NCBI RefSeq assembly: GCF_028553805.1
Contig: NZ_CP067140.1
Coordinates: 1,054,001-1,118,000 of the forward strand
Direction: 5' to 3'
Source: Paracoccus saliphilus
GTDB lineage: Bacteria > Pseudomonadota > Alphaproteobacteria > Rhodobacterales > Rhodobacteraceae
DNA: 64,000 bases
Part shown: piece after piece, positions 8,636 through 17,927 of the stretch
How the letters are laid out: the number at the start of each line of letters is the position of its first letter
How positions within the stretch are numbered: position 1 is the first letter of the stretch
Made by a program: the position numbers and the translations under genes
The notes under the pieces: model-generated
What the model was told of the DNA's origin: nothing
The model's database searches: none
Seen by the model: only the letters and a program-made list of their open reading frames with translations

Positions 8636-9517
8636 TCAAGCGCCCTCGTTCGCGAACCTGATGATCGCGGCGATGATTGCCTGAAAGCTCAGGCGCGCGC
8701 GGTCGGATGTGCGTCGGGCGCGCAGATAGCCATGCGGCAGTTGCGCCTCGTTGCGAAGCTGCACCCGAACGCCCGCCTGTTGCAGCCGCACGGCATATTC
8801 GCTTGCATCGTCGCGGAGCGGGTCAATATCGGCGCTGACGATGAAGGCCGGGGAGAGGCCATCCAGCTCGGCGGCGTGCAACGGCCGCGCCAAGGGGTCG
8901 GTGACCGGGTCATCGCCATGCAATGCGCCTTGATAGCCGCCCAGATCGGCGGTGCGCAAAAGCGGTGCCTCGGCGTTGTCGCGATATGACGCAGCGCTGC
9001 CATCGCCGCCCAATCCGGGATAGATCAGCACCTGGCCAAGCGGCTGCCTCTGGCCCCGCTGCGACAGGCAGAGCGAAGCCGCCAGCATGGCGCCCGCGCT
9101 GTCTCCGACCACGACAGCCGGCTGATCCAGCGCCTGCCAGACGCTTTCGACATCGCGGATCTGCGCGGGCCAGCGATGTTCCGGCGCAAGGCGGTAATCC
9201 ACCGAGACAACCTGCAGCCCGGCGGCATCCGCGATCTCGGCGCAGACATCGTCATGGCTGTCCAGGCCACCGACAACGAAGCCGCCACCATGGATATAGA
9301 TCACGCAGACCGCAGATGGCGGGCCATAGACCCGGCATGGCACGCCACCGACGGCGCGATCCTCGACCTGCAGGCCTTCGGGGCGCGGGGCGCGGAAGAC
9401 GTCGCACATGGCGTTGTAATGGCGGCGGTTTTCGTCGATCCCGGCGCCGTTGGTCTCGTCGGGATAGGTCGCCTGTGTCTCGGCGATGAATTCCAGCACC
9501 TGTGGATCTGTGATCAT
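8636..9517 (-). CDS. Alpha/beta hydrolase, hormone-sensitive-lipase type (possible acylcarnitine esterase)
   Basis: 293 residues. The oxyanion motif HGGGF and the nucleophile elbow GDSAG identify an HSL-family esterase; the acid in DPLRD and a late His in LPHGY complete the triad. The fold is cytoplasmic with no signal peptide. The start overlaps the stop of the ABC ATPase (ATGA at 9514-9517), so it is the last gene of the carnitine operon. Since that operon imports and breaks down carnitine, this enzyme may release carnitine from short-chain acylcarnitines. That is inference from context; other small ester substrates are possible. Confidence 0.85.
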   Translation of the reverse strand: MITDPQVLEFIAETQATYPDETNGAGIDENRRHYNAMCDVFRAPRPEGLQVEDRAVGGVPCRVYGPPSAVCVIYIHGGGFVVGGLDSHDDVCAEIADAAGLQVVSVDYRLAPEHRWPAQIRDVESVWQALDQPAVVVGDSAGAMLAASLCLSQRGQRQPLGQVLIYPGLGGDGSAASYRDNAEAPLLRTADLGGYQGALHGDDPVTDPLARPLHAAELDGLSPAFIVSADIDPLRDDASEYAVRLQQAGVRVQLRNEAQLPHGYLRARRTSDRARLSFQAIIAAIIRFANEGA

Positions 9518-11115
9518 GCGACTCCCTCCGCGATCCGCCGGGTCAGCCAGTCCGGATCCATTTGTGGAACCGAGGCCAGCAGTTCCTGTGTGTATTCGTG
9601 GCGCGGCGGATCAAGCATCTCGGCCTGGCTGCCCATATCCATGACCTGCCCGTTCTTCATGACCACGACCTGATCGGCGATGGCGCGGACCGTGGCGATG
9701 TCATGGGTGATGAACATGTAGGACACCCCGGTTTCGTCCTGCAACCGGCTGAGCAGGCGCAGGATGCCTTCGGCGACCAATTGGTCCAGCGCACTGGTCA
9801 CCTCGTCGCAGATGATGAATTCCGGGTCGGCGGCCAAAGCGCGGGCGATGCCGATCCTTTGTTTCTGCCCGCCCGACAATTCACCCGGCAGGCGGTCGAG
9901 GAACTCGGCGGGGTCCATCTCGATCTGTTCCATCAGTTGACGCAAACGCGCTTCGCGTGCCTTGCCGGTCAGGCCGAGATAGAAATGCAACGGCCGCGAC
10001 AGGATCTGCCGGATGGTCTGGCGCGGGTTCAGCGCCGTATCCGCCATCTGGTAGATCATCTGCACGGCACGAAGCTGATCCCGCGATCTTTCCGCCAGGC
10101 GCGGGGGCAGGGGCTGTCCGTTCAGTTCGATCCCGCCTTGCCGGGGTGGCAGCAGGCCGGTGATGACACGCGCTGCAGTGGATTTCCCCGAGCCGGATTC
10201 CCCCACCACGGCAACGGTCGAACCCTTGGGAATATCGAAGCTGACCTCGTTCAGGACATTCTCGCCGGAATATCCCGCCGTGACCGATTTGACCGAGATC
10301 ACGGGTGAGTCCGCCTTCGGCAGGTCCCGCTCGGGCCGGCGAAATTCGCGCACGGCCCAGAGAGACCGGGTGTAGTCCTGTTTCGGCGCTGTCATCATCT
10401 CGCGCGTGGGGGCCTCTTCGATCTCGCGGCCGTGGCGCATGACCTTGATGCGGTCGGCCATCTGCGCGACCACGGCCAGATCATGGGTGATATAGATCGC
10501 CGCCGAGCCGCTTGCCTGCGCGGCTTGCCGGATCGCGGCCAGAACTCCGATCTGCGTGGTCACGTCCAGCGCGGTCGTCGGCTCGTCGAACACGATCAGG
10601 TCGGGTTTGCAGGCCATGGCCATGGCAACCATCGCCCGCTGCAACTGCCCGCCCGAGACCTGGTGCGGGAACCGCAGGCCGAACTGGTCCGGATCGGGAA
10701 GGTGCATCTGGGCATAGAGATCGCGGGCGAAGGCCTCGGATTCTGCCCGCGTCGCGGTGCCGTGGATCGCGGGTGCCTCGCAGAACTGGTCGAGCAAACG
10801 CCATGCCGGGTTGAAGCTGGCCGCCGCCGATTGCGCGACATAGGCGACCCTGCGTCCGCGGAAGGTCCGCCGCTTTTGTTCCGACAGGCTGGCGAGGTCG
10901 GTGCCGTCAAAGACGATCTTTCCGTCCGCAAAGCGCAGGCCCGGTTGCGCGAAGCCCATCGCGGCAAGGCCGAGCGTTGATTTCCCCGCGCCGGATTCGC
11001 CGATCAGCCCCACGACCTCGCCTCGCGCGACGCGCAAATCCACGCCATGCAGGATCGGGTTCCAGCCGTCTTCGCCTCTGGCCTCGATCTTCAGGTTCTC
11101 TATTTCAAGCAGCAT
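9514..11115 (-). CDS. Peptide-type ABC transporter, fused double ATP-binding protein (DppDF-like)
   Basis: 533 residues with two complete ATPase domains. The first has Walker A GESGAGKST, signature VSGGQLQRA and Walker B LIVFDEP; the second, from about residue 270, has [19 protein letters not shown] and FIICDEV, with an unusual Val in place of the Pro that normally follows the Walker B Glu. It powers the permeases encoded just upstream. Fused forms are common in Rhizobiales and Rhodobacterales importers for peptides, opines and quaternary amines. It sits inside the carnitine operon, so carnitine or its esters are the likely cargo. Confidence 0.9.
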   Translation of the reverse strand: MLLEIENLKIEARGEDGWNPILHGVDLRVARGEVVGLIGESGAGKSTLGLAAMGFAQPGLRFADGKIVFDGTDLASLSEQKRRTFRGRRVAYVAQSAAASFNPAWRLLDQFCEAPAIHGTATRAESEAFARDLYAQMHLPDPDQFGLRFPHQVSGGQLQRAMVAMAMACKPDLIVFDEPTTALDVTTQIGVLAAIRQAAQASGSAAIYITHDLAVVAQMADRIKVMRHGREIEEAPTREMMTAPKQDYTRSLWAVREFRRPERDLPKADSPVISVKSVTAGYSGENVLNEVSFDIPKGSTVAVVGESGSGKSTAARVITGLLPPRQGGIELNGQPLPPRLAERSRDQLRAVQMIYQMADTALNPRQTIRQILSRPLHFYLGLTGKAREARLRQLMEQIEMDPAEFLDRLPGELSGGQKQRIGIARALAADPEFIICDEVTSALDQLVAEGILRLLSRLQDETGVSYMFITHDIATVRAIADQVVVMKNGQVMDMGSQAEMLDPPRHEYTQELLASVPQMDPDWLTRRIAEGVA

Positions 11116-11119
11116 GGCA

Positions 11120-11947
11120 TCAATCCTTCAATCCCGAGGCGCGGTGCAGCATCCAGTCGACGACGAAATTCACCGAGACCGTCAGCAGCGCGATGCAGGC
11201 GGCAGGCAAGAGCGGCGTGATGTCGCCAAAGGTAATCAGGGCGGCATTGGCCCGCACCATCGCCCCCCAATCGGCCATCGGGGGCGGCAGGCCGAGGCCA
11301 AGGAATGACAGCGCCGAAATGATCAGGAACACGAAGCAGAAGCGCAGACCGAACTCGGCAATCAGCGGAGCCGAGATATTGGGCAGCACCTCGCGGCGGA
11401 TTACCCACCAGGTTCCCTCGCCACGCAGCCGGGCTGCCTCGACGTAGTCCATGACCATGACATTCATGGCGGTCGCCCTTGCAAGCCGGAAGACCCGCGT
11501 GGAATCGAGTATCGCGATCACCAGCACGAGGTTGAGAAGACCGGGGCCGAGCGCCGACAGGGCAAGCAGGGTCAGGATCAGCGAGGGCACCGCCATCAGC
11601 ACATCGACGAGGCGCGACAGCGCCAGGTCGGTCCATCCGCCGATGGCCGCGGCGACAAGCCCGCCGACCGCCCCGATGGCGAATGCCAGCACGGTGGTGG
11701 CCAGCGCGAGGCCGACGGTGTTGCGCGCACCCCATATCAGCCGCGACAGCATGTCCCGGCCCAATGTATCGGTGCCCAATGGAAAGGCCCCGCCCCATGG
11801 CTCGAACTGGGCTCCGACGATCTCGGCCTGCCCATATGGGGCGAGCAGGGGGGCGAGGATGGCGGTGACGGCATAGGCGATGATGACAAGGATGCCAAAG
11901 ATCGCCGTTGGCGGAAGCGTTCGCAGATTGCGGATCATGCTGGTCAT
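11120..11947 (-). CDS. Peptide-type ABC transporter permease (DppC-like)
   Basis: 275 residues with about six membrane helices and the binding-protein-dependent permease EAA loop (EAARLRGEGTWWVIRRE). The N-terminal LGTDTLGRDMLSRLIWGAR segment is the classic DppC/OppC signature. I choose the ATG at 11945-11947 because GAGGTG lies seven bases upstream; an earlier in-frame ATG falls inside the previous gene. The ATPase gene starts 4 bp downstream. Confidence 0.92.
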   Translation of the reverse strand: MTSMIRNLRTLPPTAIFGILVIIAYAVTAILAPLLAPYGQAEIVGAQFEPWGGAFPLGTDTLGRDMLSRLIWGARNTVGLALATTVLAFAIGAVGGLVAAAIGGWTDLALSRLVDVLMAVPSLILTLLALSALGPGLLNLVLVIAILDSTRVFRLARATAMNVMVMDYVEAARLRGEGTWWVIRREVLPNISAPLIAEFGLRFCFVFLIISALSFLGLGLPPPMADWGAMVRANAALITFGDITPLLPAACIALLTVSVNFVVDWMLHRASGLKD

Positions 11948-11951
11948 GGCG

Positions 11952-12929
11952 TCACCTCGGATGCAGCAGGCGCGGGTTCGTCGCGATTGCCACGACATCG
12001 GCCAGCAGGTTCAGCAGGATATAGACAGTGGCAAAGATCAGCGCGCAGGCTTGAACCACCGGGATGTCGCGGTTGGTCACGCTATCGACCATCAGCTGGC
12101 CGAGGCCCGGATAGACGAACACGACCTCGACGATGACCACGCCGGTGATCAGCCACGCGATGTTCAGCGCGACCACGTTCACGATAGGGGCCAGCGCGTT
12201 GGGAAGCGCATGCCGGGTCACCGCCCGCCAGCGCGAGACGCCTTTCAGTCTGGCCATGGTGACATAGGGCGCGCCCAGCACATTCACCACGGCAGCCCGT
12301 GTCATCCGCATCATATGGGCGGTCACGACCAGGACCAGCGTGATAGCGGGCAGGAAGGCGCCGCCCAGCATGCCGATGATACCCGAGCTCGAGCCCGGAT
12401 CGGCGATGGAAGGAAACCAGCCCATATGGACCGACAGCAGGAACATCAGGATATAGGCGATGAAGAATTCCGGGAACGAGATCGCCGACAGTGTCAGGAC
12501 ATTGGCGATACGGTCGAACCAGCTGCCGCGCCATAGTGCCGCCAGCAGGCCCAGGCCGACGGATAACGGCACGGCGATCACCGCCGCATAAGCCGCCAGG
12601 AACATGGTATTGCCCAGCCTGGACGACAGCAGATCCGAGACCGGCCGCTCATTGGCCAGCGACTGACCGAAATCGCCTTGCAGCACGCCCCCGATCCAGT
12701 CGAGATATCTGAGCGGCAGGGATTGATCCAGGCCCAGTTCCCTGCGGAACGCGGCGACGGTTTCCTCGGTCGCAGTCTGGCCGAGGATTTGCTGGGCGAT
12801 GTCGCCCGGCAAAAGGCTGACCGCCAGGAAGATCAACACGGAGATCACGAACAGGGTGAAAAATCCAATCCCCAACCGTGTCCCGATCATCCGCAGGATG
12901 GGTCGCCCGTGACGTTCGGAGGCACTCAT
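11952..12929 (-). CDS. Peptide-type ABC transporter permease (DppB-like)
   Basis: 325 residues, about six membrane helices. The N-terminus (FVISVLIFLAVSLLPGD) and the internal RAAVVNVLGAPYVTMARLKG loop are typical of DppB/OppB. It overlaps the end of the carnitine dehydrogenase gene by four bases (12926-12929) and forms the membrane channel with the DppC-like partner. Confidence 0.92.
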   Translation of the reverse strand: MSASERHGRPILRMIGTRLGIGFFTLFVISVLIFLAVSLLPGDIAQQILGQTATEETVAAFRRELGLDQSLPLRYLDWIGGVLQGDFGQSLANERPVSDLLSSRLGNTMFLAAYAAVIAVPLSVGLGLLAALWRGSWFDRIANVLTLSAISFPEFFIAYILMFLLSVHMGWFPSIADPGSSSGIIGMLGGAFLPAITLVLVVTAHMMRMTRAAVVNVLGAPYVTMARLKGVSRWRAVTRHALPNALAPIVNVVALNIAWLITGVVIVEVVFVYPGLGQLMVDSVTNRDIPVVQACALIFATVYILLNLLADVVAIATNPRLLHPR

Positions 12930-14380
12930 GAGGCGGCCTCTTTGTGGTGGACCTGCCGGATTCCCGCTCCCGCGTGATCGGGATGTGGCGCATCGTCCAG
13001 TTCCGCGATCCGCCGTAATCCGGCCAGCAGCGTCTCCGGCATGGCCGTGCTGCGTCCTGCATCGCCATCCACATGCAAGAGCATATGCTCGCCTGTCGCC
13101 ACGACGCTGCCATCCGCGCGCAGGATGTCGTGATGCAGGCGGAAGCGCTTTTCGTCATGGCCAAGCAGGCGGGTTTCGACGGACAGCAATTCCCCGGCCT
13201 TCACCTCGGCCAGATGGCGGATATGGGTTTCGACCGTATAGGCCGAACAGCCGCCGGCACGGTAATCCGCATCCAGCCCGATATGGATCAGGAACGCGTC
13301 GGTCGCATCGCCCAGAACCTGCAGATAGCGGAACTCGGTCATATGGCCGTTGTAATCCACCCAACCACCATGCACCCGCGCCTGATGCAGCCGCAGAGGA
13401 TAGGATTCCGGTTGCTTGACCTCGCGTGCATAGAACCGATCCTCCATCTCGCGGATGGACCGGCCCGCACCCCAGTCATTCGCCTTGAGCGCCTGGAACA
13501 TCCCGACCAGATTATCGTCGCGGATGCGTTCCAACTCGCGGATGGAATGGGCGCCGGATTGCGCGTCGGACTGGCTGGCGATGCGGTCGATCAATGCGTC
13601 GTCCAGATCCGGGACATCCATCAGCTTGGTCCATGGCCATTTCAGGGCCGGTCCGAACTGGCCCAGGAAATGGCGCATGCCCGCCTCGCCCCCGGCGATG
13701 CGATAGGTCTCGAACAGTCCCATCTGCGCCCATCGCAGGCCAAAGCCGTGGCGGATGATGTCGTCGATTTCCTCGGTCGTGGCGATGCCATCCTTGACCA
13801 GCCACAACGCCTCGCGCCAGACCGCCTCGAGCAGGCGGTCACCGATATGGGCGTCGATCTCACGCGCGATCTGCACCGGCTTCATCCCGACCGAGGCCAG
13901 CAGGGTGCAGGCACGCTCTGCCGCCTCGCCCCCACCGACGATCTCGACGACCGGCAGCAGGTAGACCGGGTTGAAGGGATGCGCGACAAGGATGCGCTCG
14001 GGATGTTTTGCCCCTTCGCGCAGCTCGGACGGCTTGAAGCCCGAGGTCGACGAGCCGATGATCGCCCGCTCAGGCGCGGCGGCCTCGATCTCGGCGAAGA
14101 TGCGATGTTTCAGGTCCAGACGTTCGGGCACGCTTTCCTGGATGAAATCCGCGCCCGAGACCGCCTCGGCGATATCCTTGGCCCAGATGATCTTGCCCGG
14201 CTCGGGCAGTGGCGCCTGGAACAGATTTTGCCAGGCCCGGCCGGCATTCTCCAGCACCTCGCCGATGATGCGCCCTGCCTCGGGATGGGGATCATGAACG
14301 GTCACGTCATGGCCGCTGAGGATGAATCGGGCGATCCATCCTCCGCCGATGACACCGCCGCCAATCGCTGCGATCTTCAT
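12926..14380 (-). CDS. lcdH: L-carnitine dehydrogenase fused to betainyl-CoA thioesterase
   Basis: 484 residues. The N-terminal two thirds are a 3-hydroxyacyl-CoA-dehydrogenase-type enzyme: dinucleotide motif GGGVIGGG at residues 7-14, SSTSGF near 110 and AHPFNP near 132. The C-terminal third, from about residue 340, is a hotdog thioesterase with WVDYNGHMTEFRY. The dehydrogenase oxidises L-carnitine to 3-dehydrocarnitine with NAD; the thioesterase is expected to hydrolyse betainyl-CoA to glycine betaine. In Pseudomonas these are separate proteins (CdhA, CdhB); fused forms are known in rhizobia. The ATG at 14378-14380 overlaps the previous stop (ATGA); a GTG four codons upstream is less likely. 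Confidence 0.93.
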   Translation of the reverse strand: MKIAAIGGGVIGGGWIARFILSGHDVTVHDPHPEAGRIIGEVLENAGRAWQNLFQAPLPEPGKIIWAKDIAEAVSGADFIQESVPERLDLKHRIFAEIEAAAPERAIIGSSTSGFKPSELREGAKHPERILVAHPFNPVYLLPVVEIVGGGEAAERACTLLASVGMKPVQIAREIDAHIGDRLLEAVWREALWLVKDGIATTEEIDDIIRHGFGLRWAQMGLFETYRIAGGEAGMRHFLGQFGPALKWPWTKLMDVPDLDDALIDRIASQSDAQSGAHSIRELERIRDDNLVGMFQALKANDWGAGRSIREMEDRFYAREVKQPESYPLRLHQARVHGGWVDYNGHMTEFRYLQVLGDATDAFLIHIGLDADYRAGGCSAYTVETHIRHLAEVKAGELLSVETRLLGHDEKRFRLHHDILRADGSVVATGEHMLLHVDGDAGRSTAMPETLLAGLRRIAELDDAPHPDHAGAGIRQVHHKEAAS

Positions 14381-15933
14381 GCCTGCCACCACCTTTCGAC
14401 GATCTTCCAGCCATCGAAGAAGCGGTTGCTGGCCACTTCTCCATGCGCGACCTTGTCATTGGCCACATCGATGTAATTGACATAGATCGGGATGATGGTG
14501 CCGCCATCCTCGCTGACCAGTTCCTGCATCTCGCGATACATTTCGGCGCGCAGGCTTTCGTCCAGCTCGCCTCGGGCCTCCAGCAGTAATTCGTTGAAGC
14601 GCTCGTTCTCCCAGTGGCTCTCGTTCCATTCGGCACCCTTGGCATAGACAAGGCTGAACATGTCGTCCTCGGTCGGGCGGCCGTTCCAGTAGCTGACGCA
14701 GAAGGGTTTCTTCAGCCAGACATTCGACCAATAGCCATCATCGGGTTCGCGCTTGACGGTCAGGTCGATCCCGGCGGGCTTGGCCGCCTCGCTGAACAGT
14801 TGCACCATGTCCAGCGCCCCGACCGAAGCCGCTTCGGCCGCCGAGATCTCGATTTTCAGATCATCCATCCCGGCCTGCTTGAGATAATGCCGGGCCTTGT
14901 CGGGATCATAGCTGTGCTGCGGCAGATCCTCGGCGTAATAGCGGTTCGCGGGCGCGATCGGGCTGTCATTGGCGATCTTGCCATGGCCGCGAAGCACCTT
15001 GTCCAGCACCTCCTGCCGGTTGATCGAATATTTCAGCGCCCGGCGGATATTCGCATCCTTGAACGGCGCCACGTCGCAGAACATCGGCATGGTGTAATGG
15101 GCCGTTCCCGTCACCTCCACCAGGTTCAGGCCGGGGCGGCGTTCGAGCAGATGCAGGGTCGACAGATCGGGAGAGTTGATCACATCGACCTCACCCGTCA
15201 TCAACGCATTCTGCCGCGCGGTCGGATCGTTGATGGTCAGCAGGACCGCTTCGTCGAACCAGGCGCGGTCGGCTTTCCAGTAATCGTCGCGGCGTTTCAG
15301 CGTAATGCGGACACCCGGCTCCATATCCTCCAGCACGTAGCCGCCGGTGCCGAGACCGGATTGCCAATCCAGGCTGCCATCCTCCTTGGTGGGCATGATG
15401 ATGAAATGATAGTCCGAGGTCAGATACGCAAAATCCGCGTTCGGAGAATCCAGCTCGAACACGACGGTATTGTCGCCATCGGCGCGGATATCCTTGACCT
15501 GTTCAAGCGATCCCTTGGCGCCGGACTTGGTATCCTCGCCGCGATGATGGTTGAACGAGGCGATCACGTCATCCGCGGTCACCTTGCGACTGTCCGAGAA
15601 ACTCGCGCCCTCGCGCAGGCGGAAGGTCCAGACCCGTGCTTCGGCATCCGGCTCGAAGCTTTCGGCGAGTTCGGGCTGTGCGGTCCCGGCGGCGTCGATC
15701 TCGACCAGGTTGTTGCAGACGGCCAGCATCGCGGTCACTACCGGCCCGGCCGCGAAGGTCGCCGGATCGATCGAGTCGGATGTCGCCCCGCCGGAATGGC
15801 CGATGCGCAGCGTGCCGCCGCGCTTGGGTTCCTGTGCCCTCGCCCCGTGGGGCAGGATCAGCCCGGCGGCGGTCAGTCCGGCTGCGCTGGCAAGCAGCTT
15901 GCGCCGGCTCAGGTTGGAATGTGAGAACTGCAT
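14377..15933 (-). CDS. Peptide-type ABC transporter substrate-binding protein with Tat signal (probable carnitine binder)
   Basis: 518 residues, family 5 extracellular solute-binding protein. The N-terminus carries a twin-arginine signal (SRRKLLASAAG) and an AQE cleavage region near residue 34. Family features include FRLREGASFSD and NALMTGEVDVINSP. Being encoded directly between the dehydrocarnitine cleavage enzyme and the carnitine dehydrogenase, it likely binds carnitine, acylcarnitine or a betaine. This differs from Pseudomonas, where a CaiX/ProX-type binding protein serves. The Tat signal implies folding before export. Confidence 0.92.
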   Translation of the reverse strand: MQFSHSNLSRRKLLASAAGLTAAGLILPHGARAQEPKRGGTLRIGHSGGATSDSIDPATFAAGPVVTAMLAVCNNLVEIDAAGTAQPELAESFEPDAEARVWTFRLREGASFSDSRKVTADDVIASFNHHRGEDTKSGAKGSLEQVKDIRADGDNTVVFELDSPNADFAYLTSDYHFIIMPTKEDGSLDWQSGLGTGGYVLEDMEPGVRITLKRRDDYWKADRAWFDEAVLLTINDPTARQNALMTGEVDVINSPDLSTLHLLERRPGLNLVEVTGTAHYTMPMFCDVAPFKDANIRRALKYSINRQEVLDKVLRGHGKIANDSPIAPANRYYAEDLPQHSYDPDKARHYLKQAGMDDLKIEISAAEAASVGALDMVQLFSEAAKPAGIDLTVKREPDDGYWSNVWLKKPFCVSYWNGRPTEDDMFSLVYAKGAEWNESHWENERFNELLLEARGELDESLRAEMYREMQELVSEDGGTIIPIYVNYIDVANDKVAHGEVASNRFFDGWKIVERWWQA

Positions 15934-15964
15934 GTCGTGTCCCTGTCTTGTTGGTTTTGTTGAA

Positions 15965-16852
15965 TCAGCGTTTGGTCAGTTTCAGCTTCTCGCGAACCTC
16001 ATCCGGTCCCAGAATCCGGCAGCCCATCGCGTTCAGGATCGTTGCCGCCCGCTCGACCAGGTCGCCGTTGCGTGCCGGAACGCCCTTGTCGAGCCAGATA
16101 TTGTCCTCGAGCCCCACGCGGACATTCCCGCCCGCAAGCGCCGCCTGCGCGACATAGGGCAATTGCATCCGCCCAATGGAGAACATCGAATAGGTCCAGT
16201 CTTTGGGGATATTGTTGACCATTGCCATCAGGCTATTCGGATCGGCAGGTGCGCCGAAAGGAATGCCCATGCAAAGTTGGATCATCACCGGATCCTCGAT
16301 CAGCCCTTCATCGACCAGCGTCTTTGCCAGCCAAAGGTGACCGGTGTCGAATACCTCGACCTCGGGCCGGACACCGGCATCGCGAATCCACGCCGCCATG
16401 GCCCGCAGCGTGCCGGGTGTGTTGGTCATGACGTAATCGGCCTCGGCAAAGTTCATCGTGCCGCAGTCGAGCGTGCAGATCTCGGGCAGAAGCTCTTCGA
16501 CATGGACCAGCCGTTCGGTGGCCCCGATCAGGTCCGAGTCCGCCGACAGGGGCAGAGGTGCTTCGGCCGAGCCCAGCACGATGTCGCCCCCCATTCCGGC
16601 GGTCAGGTTCAGCACAACATCCGTATCGGCTTCGCGCACCCGCTCGACAACCTCGCGATAAAGGGCCGGATCGCGCGATGGCGCGCCGGTCTCGGGGTCA
16701 CGCACATGGATATGGGCGATGGCTGCCCCGGCCTTTGCGGCCTCGATACAGGCATCCGCGATCTGGGCGGGGGTGATCGGGATCAGGTCGGATTTCGTTT
16801 GGCTCTGGCCAGAACCTGTCACCGCGCAGGTGATGAAAACATCACGATTCAT
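15965..16852 (-). CDS. BKACE-family 3-keto acid cleavage enzyme (dehydrocarnitine cleavage)
   Basis: 295 residues, DUF849/BKACE family TIM barrel. Zinc ligands His47 and His49 lie in [10 protein letters not shown], and the later VGLEDNIW block holds the conserved catalytic acid. The family condenses a 3-keto acid with acetyl-CoA, giving acetoacetate and a new CoA ester. With a carnitine dehydrogenase next door the substrate is very likely 3-dehydrocarnitine, giving betainyl-CoA (CdhC reaction). It is the first gene of the minus-strand operon. The ATG at 16850-16852 ([13 protein letters not shown]) gives the normal family length; upstream in-frame sequence runs into the promoter. Confidence 0.92.
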   Translation of the reverse strand: MNRDVFITCAVTGSGQSQTKSDLIPITPAQIADACIEAAKAGAAIAHIHVRDPETGAPSRDPALYREVVERVREADTDVVLNLTAGMGGDIVLGSAEAPLPLSADSDLIGATERLVHVEELLPEICTLDCGTMNFAEADYVMTNTPGTLRAMAAWIRDAGVRPEVEVFDTGHLWLAKTLVDEGLIEDPVMIQLCMGIPFGAPADPNSLMAMVNNIPKDWTYSMFSIGRMQLPYVAQAALAGGNVRVGLEDNIWLDKGVPARNGDLVERAATILNAMGCRILGPDEVREKLKLTKR

Positions 16853-16911
16853 CGAATTCTCCGGAATTTCATGGGTGCAGCAAGACTGGCAGTTTATCCT
16901 CTGGCATGATG

Positions 16912-16939
16912 TGCATATATTGACGTATTCTTTGCATAT
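16912..16939. promoter_or_regulatory. Direct repeats TGCATAT, 21 bp apart, in the carnitine divergent promoter
   Basis: TGCATAT occurs at 16912-16918 and 16933-16939, in the same orientation and exactly two helical turns apart, within the 85-bp gap between the BKACE gene and the AraC-type regulator. AraC-family activators bind such tandem half-sites. The second copy overlaps the proposed regulator start codon. Confidence 0.4.
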
Positions 16940-17927
16940 GCCGCCAAAATCACCATTCCATCTGACATTTCTTCTGTTCGACGGGTTTTCGAACATGGTG
17001 CTGGCCAGTGCTATCGAGCCGCTGCGCGCCGCCCGCGACCTTTCGGGACAACGGTTGTTTTCATGGCAGTTGAGTTCGTTGACCGGGGATGCCGTCACCA
17101 GTTCGTCCCGGATCGCCGTTGCCGTGGATCAGCCCTTGGCACGGGTGGGGGCGACGGATGCGCTGATACTGGTGTCGGGCTATGGCATGCGCGATCATCT
17201 GAACCGCGAGGCGGATGCACTGGTCCTGCGCAAGGCGCGGGGACTGCCGATTGTCGGCGGGCTGGATACCGGGGCGTGGCTGCTGGCGCGCATGGGGCTT
17301 TTGGCCGGGCGGCGCGCCTCGATCCACTGGATGGAGCGCGAGGCGCTGTCCGAAGCTTTCCCCGAGATTTTGGTCGGGGCCGACCCCTATGTCACGGATC
17401 GGGGAATCATGACCTGCGGCGGTGCGCAGAGCGTCCTGAGCTGGTCGCTCGATCTCATCGGAGAACATGCGGGCGATGCGTTGCGCTTCGATGTCGCGAA
17501 CATGTTCGGTCGGGAAGAGGAACGGGCAAGCGGCACCGACGATACCCCTTTCGTCGGCAGGATGACCGACCGCGCCTTGCCGCAACCGATGCAGCGCGCG
17601 ATCCTGGCCATGCGCGAAACGGCCGAGCAGCCCTTGCCGCTGGCCCGCATCGCCGAACGGGCAGCCTTGTCCGCACGCAGCATGGACCGGCTGTTCCGGG
17701 ACAGTCTCGATATGTCGGCGGGTGGGTATTACCGCCAGATCCGGCTGTCCCATGCCCGTGCACTTGCCCTCGAAACGGACCTTACCCTGGGCGAGATCGC
17801 ATCACGGACCGGGTTTTCGTCGCCCTCGACCCTGGCGCGTGCCTATCGGCACCATTTCGGCGAGACCGTGCGCAAGACCAGAACCGGCGGTTCACCGGGC
17901 AGTCGCGGGACCGCCGATCTCGCGTAG
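16938..17927 (+). CDS. GlxA/AraC-family regulator with DJ-1/PfpI-like domain (CdhR-like)
   Basis: 329 residues. The N-terminal half ([21 protein letters not shown] onward) is a class-I amidotransferase-like sensor domain, the C-terminal 100 residues a double AraC helix-turn-helix ([43 protein letters not shown]). This architecture matches CdhR, the carnitine-responsive activator of Pseudomonas, and it is divergent from the carnitine genes, so activation by carnitine is likely. The ATG at 16938 has no clear ribosome binding site; TTG codons further upstream are possible starts. The 3' end overlaps the convergent LacI gene by 36 bp. Confidence 0.9.
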   Translation: MPPKSPFHLTFLLFDGFSNMVLASAIEPLRAARDLSGQRLFSWQLSSLTGDAVTSSSRIAVAVDQPLARVGATDALILVSGYGMRDHLNREADALVLRKARGLPIVGGLDTGAWLLARMGLLAGRRASIHWMEREALSEAFPEILVGADPYVTDRGIMTCGGAQSVLSWSLDLIGEHAGDALRFDVANMFGREEERASGTDDTPFVGRMTDRALPQPMQRAILAMRETAEQPLPLARIAERAALSARSMDRLFRDSLDMSAGGYYRQIRLSHARALALETDLTLGEIASRTGFSSPSTLARAYRHHFGETVRKTRTGGSPGSRGTADLA

